Below are positions 6,952 to 11,340 of a stretch of DNA of 11,340 nucleotides, piece after piece. This DNA is from Comamonas sp. (GTDB lineage Bacteria; Pseudomonadota; Gammaproteobacteria; Burkholderiales; Burkholderiaceae_C). The DNA lies in assembly GCA_019236485.1 (NCBI GenBank), contig JAFAIY010000061.1, positions 1-11,340 of the forward strand. Reading direction: 5' to 3'. Each line of letters opens with the position of its first letter. Position 1 is the stretch's first letter. Made by a program: the position numbers and the translations under genes. The notes under the pieces are model-generated. The model did no database searches. It saw only the letters and a list, made by a program, of their open reading frames with translations, and was not told the origin of the DNA.

Positions 6952-7821
6952 ATGCAACCGCGCTCCTGTTATGCGATCTGCGCCGGCTATGAAATCCACT
7001 ACATGGACTGGCAGCCGGCCGGCGAACCCGTGGCCACGGTGATCGCCTGGCATGGCCTGGCACGCACGGGCCGCGACATGGACGCGCTGGCGCAGTTCCT
7101 GGCCGGCCAGGGCTACCGCGTGATCTGCCCCGATACCCTGGGCCGTGGCCTGAGCCAGTGGAGCCGCGCGCCCAGCGAGGAGTACAGCCTGCGCTTTTAT
7201 GCGCGGCTGGCGCGCGAGCTCATGGATGGGCTGGGGCTGGAGCGAGTGCACTGGGTGGGCACCTCCATGGGCGGGGCCATAGGCACGGTCTGCGCCTCGG
7301 GCCTGTTCGAGCCCGAGCTCAGGCAACGCATTCTCACGCTCACGCTCAACGACAATGCGCCCGAGCTGGCCGAAGCCGCACTTGCGCGCATCAAGGCCTA
7401 TGCGGGCCGGCCGCCGGTCTTTGCCACCGTGGCCGAGCTGGAGGTCTTTTTCCGCCAGGCCTACCAGCCCTATGGCTGGCTCAGCGAGGCCGAGTGGCGC
7501 AAGCTCACCGAGACCAGCACGCGCCGCACCGACGACGGCCGCGTGACGCCGCACTACGACCCGGCCATGATCCAGCAGTTCACCGCGCACGATAACGACT
7601 ACCTGATCTGGGAGCATTACGACGCGCTGGAGATTCCGGTGTTGCTGCTGCGCGGCGTGGAGTCGGACCTGGTGCTCAAACCCGTGGCCGAGCGCATGCA
7701 GGGCCGCGGACCCGGCGCCAGGGGGCTGCTGAGCTGGCTGGAAATCGAGGGTTGCGGCCATGCGCCGGCCCTCAATGTGCGGGCGCACTTTGAGGCCGTG
7801 CTGGCCTGCCTGCGTCAGTGA
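6952..7821 (+). CDS. Alpha/beta-fold hydrolase
   Basis: A cytoplasmic serine hydrolase of the alpha/beta fold, 289 residues from the chosen start, with no signal peptide. The oxyanion-hole motif is WHGLARTG (about 33-40). The nucleophile elbow is VGTSMGG with Ser105, followed by a cap region of about 120 residues. The acid is probably Asp239 in RGVESDLV and the base His270 in EGCGHAPAL, so the triad is complete. The C-terminal order and size fit esterases and C-C or lactone hydrolases in general; the substrate cannot be told. An ATG at 6928 lies in the same frame but only pyrimidines precede it, whereas 6952 has a weak GAGA a few bases upstream, so 6952 is preferred. It follows the oligomer hydrolase gene by 98 nt, probably in the same operon. 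Its last 7 nt overlap the end of the convergent kgtP gene. Confidence 0.85.
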   Translation: MQPRSCYAICAGYEIHYMDWQPAGEPVATVIAWHGLARTGRDMDALAQFLAGQGYRVICPDTLGRGLSQWSRAPSEEYSLRFYARLARELMDGLGLERVHWVGTSMGGAIGTVCASGLFEPELRQRILTLTLNDNAPELAEAALARIKAYAGRPPVFATVAELEVFFRQAYQPYGWLSEAEWRKLTETSTRRTDDGRVTPHYDPAMIQQFTAHDNDYLIWEHYDALEIPVLLLRGVESDLVLKPVAERMQGRGPGARGLLSWLEIEGCGHAPALNVRAHFEAVLACLRQ

Positions 7822-9155
7822 TCGTGGTGCAGATAGGCGGCCTGCTTGGGCAGGCGCATGCTGACGAAGAAGGTCAGCACCATCATCGCGCTCACATACC
7901 AGAAGAAGGCGTTTTCATGGCCCAGGGTCTTGAGCCCTAGCGCCACATACTCGGCCGAGCCGCCGAAGATCGCGTTGGCGATCGCATAGGCCAGGCCCAC
8001 GCCCAGCGCGCGCACCTCGGGCGGGAACATCTCGGCCTTCACGATGCCGGCCACCGAGGTATAAAAGCTCACGATCAGCATGCCCGTGCCTATCAGCAAA
8101 AAGGCCGGCAGCGGGCTTGAGACATGCTTGAGCGCGGTCAGGATGGGCACGGTGAACACCGCGCCCAGGGCGCCGAACAGCATCATATTGGTGCGCCGGC
8201 CTATGCGGTCCGAGAGCATGCCGAACAGGGGCTGCACGCACATGAAGACCAGCAGCGCGAAGGTCATCACATAGCTGGCGGTCTTGATCGGCAGATGTAC
8301 CGTGTTGACCAGGTACTTCTGCATATAGGTGGAGAAGGTATAGAAGATCAGCGAGCCGCCGGCCGTGTAGCCGAGCACGGTGAGGAACGCGGCCCTGTGG
8401 TGGCGCAGCAGGCCGCTGATGGTGCCGGCCTCGGCCGTGCTCCTGGCGGCCTCGGTCTGGGTTTCGTGCAGCGTGCGGCGCAGCAGCAGCGCGACCACGG
8501 CCGCGATGGCGCCGCAGACGAAGGGAATGCGCCAGCCCCAGGCCTTGAGTTCGGCCTCGCTGAGCCAGGCCTCGAGAATCACGATGACCAGCACGGCCAG
8601 CAGCTGCCCGCCTATCAGGGTCACGTACTGGAACGAGGAGAAAAAGCCGCGCTGGCCGCGCAGAGCGACCTCGCTCATATAGGTGGCCGTGGTGCCGTAT
8701 TCGCCGCCCACGGACAGGCCCTGGAACAGCCGGCACAGCAGCAGCAGAAACGGCGCCCAGGCGCCGATCTGGTTGTAGGTGGGCAGTAAGGCGATGACCA
8801 GTGAGCCCGCGCACATCATGGTGACCGAGGTCAGCAGCGCGATCTTGCGGCCCAGCCGGTCGCCTATGCGCCCGAACAGCCAGCCGCCTATGGGACGCAT
8901 CAGAAAGCCAGCCGCGAACACGCCCGCGGTATTGAGCAACTGGGCCGTGGGATCGGACTTGGGAAAGAACGAGGGCGCGAAATACAGCGCGGAGAACGCG
9001 TAGACATAGAAGTCGAACCACTCGACCAGATTGCCCGAGGAGGCCGCCATGATGGCGAATACCCGGTGGCGTTTTTCCTCGCGCGTATAGGCGCGCGGTG
9101 CGGGCGGTTCGGCCTGTGCTTGGGCGGGCAGCGTGCTGTTGTATGACTGTTGCAT
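7815..9155 (-). CDS. kgtP: 2-oxoglutarate (alpha-ketoglutarate) permease, MFS metabolite:H+ symporter family
   Basis: An inner-membrane proton symporter for 2-oxoglutarate, 446 residues with about 12 hydrophobic segments. From memory it aligns nearly end to end with E. coli Kgt[16 protein letters not shown] (38-52), [20 protein letters not shown] (75-94), [12 protein letters not shown] (151-162), [43 protein letters not shown] and EYVALGLK. The loop 2-3 MFS motif is [10 protein letters not shown] (95-104), where D99 and R103 correspond to D88 and R92 of E. coli, while Leu101 stands where E. coli has His90. The start at 9155 is preferred over the upstream ATG at 9284 because GGAGG (complement of 9162-9166) lies 6 nt in front and the extra N-terminus would be Arg/Pro-rich and non-homologous. 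The gene is divergent from the DedA-rhodanese gene (229-nt gap with no convincing promoter) and convergent with the hydrolase, which it overlaps by 7 nt. Confidence 0.88.
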   Translation of the reverse strand: MQQSYNSTLPAQAQAEPPAPRAYTREEKRHRVFAIMAASSGNLVEWFDFYVYAFSALYFAPSFFPKSDPTAQLLNTAGVFAAGFLMRPIGGWLFGRIGDRLGRKIALLTSVTMMCAGSLVIALLPTYNQIGAWAPFLLLLCRLFQGLSVGGEYGTTATYMSEVALRGQRGFFSSFQYVTLIGGQLLAVLVIVILEAWLSEAELKAWGWRIPFVCGAIAAVVALLLRRTLHETQTEAARSTAEAGTISGLLRHHRAAFLTVLGYTAGGSLIFYTFSTYMQKYLVNTVHLPIKTASYVMTFALLVFMCVQPLFGMLSDRIGRRTNMMLFGALGAVFTVPILTALKHVSSPLPAFLLIGTGMLIVSFYTSVAGIVKAEMFPPEVRALGVGLAYAIANAIFGGSAEYVALGLKTLGHENAFFWYVSAMMVLTFFVSMRLPKQAAYLHHDH

Positions 9156-9384
9156 GGACGGCCTCCGGCCAGAACCAGCGGGCCGGTATCTGCGGCCGGC
9201 CATGGCCCTGCGCCCACCATCTTGCACCTGCGGCGCCGGCCGTGGCTGTCGGTCGATTGCCTGTGTGCGCATCGGAGCCGGCAAGGACTGGGCGATTCAA
9301 CCCTGGCGCAGCAGGGATGTAGCGGCGGAGCTAGCATGGCGCGCATGCGGCGACGGTGGCTGCAATCAGCCTGGAGTTGAGGCC

Positions 9385-10356
9385 ATGGGTTTTCTGGTGG
9401 ATCTGATTCGGGAATACGGCCTGGGCATCGTGTTCCTCAATGTCTTCGTGGAACAGCTGGGAGCGCCTGTGCCGGCCTATCCGGTACTGGTGGTCACGGG
9501 CGCGCTCGAAGGCGCGAGCTGGGTCAGCCTGGGCTGGCTCACGGCCCTGGCCGTGGCGGCTGCCCTGGCGGCCGATGTGATCTGGTACCAAGCCGGCAAG
9601 ACCTATGGCCACCGCGTGCTGGGCCGCATCTGCCGCATCTCGCTGTCGCCCGATGCCTGCATACGCCAGACCGAATCGGTCTACGGCCGCTGGGGCGCCA
9701 AGTCCCTGCTGGTGGCCAAGTTCGTACCGGGTTTCGCCTCGATTGCCAGCGCACTGGCCGGGGTGGTGGGCACGCCGCTGCGCACTTTTGTGCTGTTCGA
9801 CACGCTGGGTGCGCTGATCTGGGTGGGGTCGGCCGTGTTCCTGGGCTCGCTGTTCGCCTCGACCGTTGAAGACCTGCTGGAGGTGCTGACGGCCCTGGGC
9901 AAATGGGGGCTGCTGCTGCTGGTTCTGGCGCTGGCGGTGTTCGTGGCGCGCAAATGGTGGCAGCGCCACCGCGTGGCGCGCTCGCTCAAGATGCCGCGCA
10001 TCTCCGTGGCAGAACTCGCGGGCCTGCATGCTCAGGGCATACGCCCCACGGTGATCGATGTGCGCGAGCCCATGCTGTTCGACCAGTCGCATATCCCCGG
10101 GGCCAAGCCCTGGCTGCGCTGCACGGAGCAGGGCAAGCCCGCTTATGAAAAGCTGCTGCCGCGCGAGCAGCATGCGAACGGGGTGGTGGTGTATTGCGAC
10201 TGTCCCAACGAGGTGTCGGCGGCACGCGTGGCCAAACAGCTGCAGCGCGCGGGATTTTCCAATGTGCGGCCGCTGGTGGGCGGGCTGTCGGCCTGGGAGG
10301 CCGCGGGTCTGGATGTGGAGGCCGTGCCGGATCGGGTGGTGGACGCCAGGGTCTGA
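9385..10356 (+). CDS. DedA-family membrane protein fused to a C-terminal rhodanese domain
   Basis: A two-domain protein of 323 residues. Residues 1-200 are a DedA (SNARE-associated/VTT) membrane domain, with the early motif EQLGAPVP (23-30) and the loop AKFVPGFAS (111-119), followed by several membrane segments and a basic stretch ARKWWQRHR. Residues about 207-318 are a cytoplasmic rhodanese, with VIDVREP (223-229), the DQSHIPGA substrate loop and the persulfide-carrying cysteine expected at Cys271 in VVYCDCPNE, with a second cysteine at 273. The end GGLSAWEAAGLDVE is typical of single-domain rhodaneses. DedA proteins are linked to membrane homeostasis and lipid-carrier or ion movement; rhodaneses transfer sulfane sulfur. 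The job of this known fusion is not established. GGAG (9373-9376) lies 8 nt before the ATG; an upstream in-frame ATG at 9133 has no homology support. A strong terminator follows. Confidence 0.88.
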   Translation: MGFLVDLIREYGLGIVFLNVFVEQLGAPVPAYPVLVVTGALEGASWVSLGWLTALAVAAALAADVIWYQAGKTYGHRVLGRICRISLSPDACIRQTESVYGRWGAKSLLVAKFVPGFASIASALAGVVGTPLRTFVLFDTLGALIWVGSAVFLGSLFASTVEDLLEVLTALGKWGLLLLVLALAVFVARKWWQRHRVARSLKMPRISVAELAGLHAQGIRPTVIDVREPMLFDQSHIPGAKPWLRCTEQGKPAYEKLLPREQHANGVVVYCDCPNEVSAARVAKQLQRAGFSNVRPLVGGLSAWEAAGLDVEAVPDRVVDARV

Positions 10357-10384
10357 GCGGGCCGATCAAGGACTGTCGAGCCAT

Positions 10385-10412
10385 AAAAAAGCCCCGCGAG
10401 CGGGGCTTTTTT
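10385..10412. terminator. Bidirectional intrinsic terminator
   Basis: A perfect 12-bp inverted repeat, AAAAAAGCCCCG / CGGGGCTTTTTT with loop CGAG. The GC core is 6 bp, and each strand has a T-run of six after its stem. It lies 28 nt after the DedA-rhodanese stop and 9 nt after the stop of the minus-strand small ORF, so it can end transcription of both convergent units. Confidence 0.95.
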
Positions 10413-10422
10413 GCGTGCGACC

Positions 10423-10596
10423 TTATTTGCCGGATGGCATGGAGCAGTGTCCGCCATGGGTTTCCTGGCCCGAGCCAGCCGCAATCAGCGGCGCTTCGAA
10501 GCGCAGGTCCACGGGCGGCGACTGCCAGTAATCCCAGGCCAGAAAGACGAGCAGTACGGTCCAGAAGATGCTGCGCAAGAGGTTTTGTTGTGTCAT
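10423..10596 (-). CDS. Small single-pass membrane protein with HGGHC tail, unknown function
   Basis: A 57-residue ORF that I do not recognise. It starts with ATG at 10596, has AGGAG 7 nt upstream on its strand, and begins 15 nt after the stop of the YeeE/YedE gene; it ends in TAA just before the terminator. Residues about 9-23 (SIFWTVLLVFLAWDY) form one membrane segment. The remainder is short, with an acidic/proline part (PPVDLRFEAP) and a tail holding His47, His50 and Cys51 in HGGHC, which could bind a metal or react with sulfur species. With two positive charges before the segment (N-terminus and Arg8) and none flanking after it, the tail probably faces the periplasm. The ribosome-binding site, the tight spacing and the terminator placement support a real gene. 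Function is open; a partner of the YeeE-type transporter is a reasonable guess. Confidence 0.7.
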   Translation of the reverse strand: MTQQNLLRSIFWTVLLVFLAWDYWQSPPVDLRFEAPLIAAGSGQETHGGHCSMPSGK

Positions 10597-10611
10597 GGAG
10601 AGTCTCCTGCC

Positions 10612-11340
10612 TTAAAAGCCGAAGCGGCGGCGAATGCGCAGGCCGAAGATGGTGCCCACAAAGGCGCAGGGCACCCAGATCCAGCCGTGGATGGAACCCG
10701 TGGAGATGCCGGAAAGCATGGCTCCCACATTGCAGCCGAAAGCCAGGCGCGAGCTATAGCCGAGCACCAGGCCAGCGACCAGGGCCACGATCCATTGCGT
10801 GCCCGTCAGCGCCTTGGCCGCCGCAGGCTTGCCCGCGGCAATCCACAGCGCGCCGCCCAGGATGCCGATATTGGTGATGCTGGTCACGTCCAGCAGCACG
10901 GTCTCGTGCAGCCGCGCGGCGTTGCCGGGCTGGCTCCAGAACCAGTTGCCGGCCAGATCCACGGCGCCCGTGGCATTGGCGATCTTGGCGGCCCAGAGGC
11001 CGAAGCCGTAGACCACGCCCCAGGGCTGACCCGCGATGATCAGGTTGAGCGTGGCCAGCATGGCCAGCAGCACGGCGCCCACCAGCCATTTGCGCACCAG
11101 CAGCGGCTTGGCGGCACGGTTCAGCGCGATGTTGGCCCGCTTGGCATACAGGGCCACGCCTGCCGCGATCACGGCCAGAGCGGCCAGGGTGGCGAGCAGG
11201 GCCTTGGCCCAGCCCCATTCGGTGACCAGGCCTACGGGCGCGGTATTGCCCAGGTCCAGCCACCAGCCCAGATGCAGGCTGCCCAGAAAGCTGCCGATCG
11301 CAAACAGGGGCAGAATGGCCGTGTTCATGGGAATGCCCAT
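10612..11340 (-). CDS. YeeE/YedE family membrane protein (thiosulfate transporter type), C-terminal part
   Basis: The last 242 or so residues of a polytopic inner-membrane protein of the YeeE/YedE (sulf_transp) family, whose studied members (TsuA/YeeE) import thiosulfate. The frame is open to the window edge. The ATG at its end (11340) and another at 11328 are probably internal, because family members usually have 330-400 residues. Several hydrophobic segments are visible. The clearest signature is near the C-terminus: LAFGCNVGAMLSGISTGS followed by IHGW, with the conserved cysteine codon at 10732-10734. A second cysteine follows in WVPCAF, before a basic end RIRRRFGF. Conserved cysteines in this family line the thiosulfate path. 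The gene is followed after 15 nt by the HGGHC small ORF and then a terminator. Across that terminator lies a rhodanese fusion, which fits a sulfur role. The exact substrate is not proven here. Confidence 0.82.
   Translation of the reverse strand: MGIPMNTAILPLFAIGSFLGSLHLGWWLDLGNTAPVGLVTEWGWAKALLATLAALAVIAAGVALYAKRANIALNRAAKPLLVRKWLVGAVLLAMLATLNLIIAGQPWGVVYGFGLWAAKIANATGAVDLAGNWFWSQPGNAARLHETVLLDVTSITNIGILGGALWIAAGKPAAAKALTGTQWIVALVAGLVLGYSSRLAFGCNVGAMLSGISTGSIHGWIWVPCAFVGTIFGLRIRRRFGF

Noticed and set aside
4859..7788. Three long minus-strand open frames opposite the two hydrolase genes.
   Set aside because: They lie antisense to genes with intact catalytic motifs, have Arg/Gly/His-rich composition and no recognisable domain or ribosome-binding site.
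7915..9300. A 461-codon minus-strand frame overlapping kgtP.
   Set aside because: It is on the same strand but in a different frame from a near-complete KgtP match. Its translation is Arg/Ala-rich with no membrane segments, so it is a shadow.
9156..9384. The divergent kgtP / DedA-rhodanese intergenic region as a regulated promoter pair.
   Set aside because: No convincing -35/-10 pair, operator palindrome or riboswitch-like structure could be found on either strand, although promoters probably exist here.

Overview
The window is high-GC, densely coding DNA from a betaproteobacterium, most likely a member of the Comamonadaceae (Delftia, Comamonas or Acidovorax type). The evidence is the protein families, the overlapping transporter genes, and intergenic repeats that I recognise from that family: a CCCCTGAG...CTTGCTCGG element and a GATAGCTGC...AGCGCTAGAGGC element. 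Genus and species cannot be fixed from this sequence alone.

Layout. (1) Positions 2-4619 (+) hold a branched-chain-amino-acid-type (HAAT) ABC importer: the end of a periplasmic binding protein, two ATPases (LivG-like and LivF-like) and two permeases (LivH-like and LivM-like). livG/livF and livF/livH overlap by ATGA. Repeats separate the binding protein from livG and livH from livM, and repeat-derived DNA also seems to be built into the LivG C-terminus and the LivH N-terminus. (2) Positions 4667-6853 (+) encode a predicted lipoprotein of the D-(-)-3-hydroxybutyrate oligomer hydrolase family, 47 nt after livM. After a strong hairpin, 6952-7821 (+) encodes an alpha/beta hydrolase with a complete Ser-Asp-His set. 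(3) Positions 7815-9155 (-) encode a close KgtP (2-oxoglutarate:H+ symporter) homologue that converges on the hydrolase and overlaps it by 7 nt. (4) Positions 9385-10356 (+) encode a DedA membrane domain fused to a rhodanese. It ends at a bidirectional terminator (10385-10412). (5) On the other side of that terminator, on the minus strand, are the C-terminal part of a YeeE/YedE (thiosulfate-transporter-type) membrane protein running off the window edge and, 15 nt after its stop, a 57-residue membrane ORF with an HGGHC tail.

How the genes may work together. The first block is a plausible uptake-and-degradation unit: an envelope esterase that releases small hydroxy acids sits directly behind a HAAT importer. 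That the importer carries hydroxyacids rather than amino acids is inference only. The right end has a sulfur theme (rhodanese and a YeeE-type transporter meeting tail to tail). Nothing in the window is clearly a new defence or mobile system. The most unusual points are the repeats recruited into coding sequence, the hairpin over the livF ribosome-binding site, the arginine-less DedA motif and the small HGGHC membrane protein.
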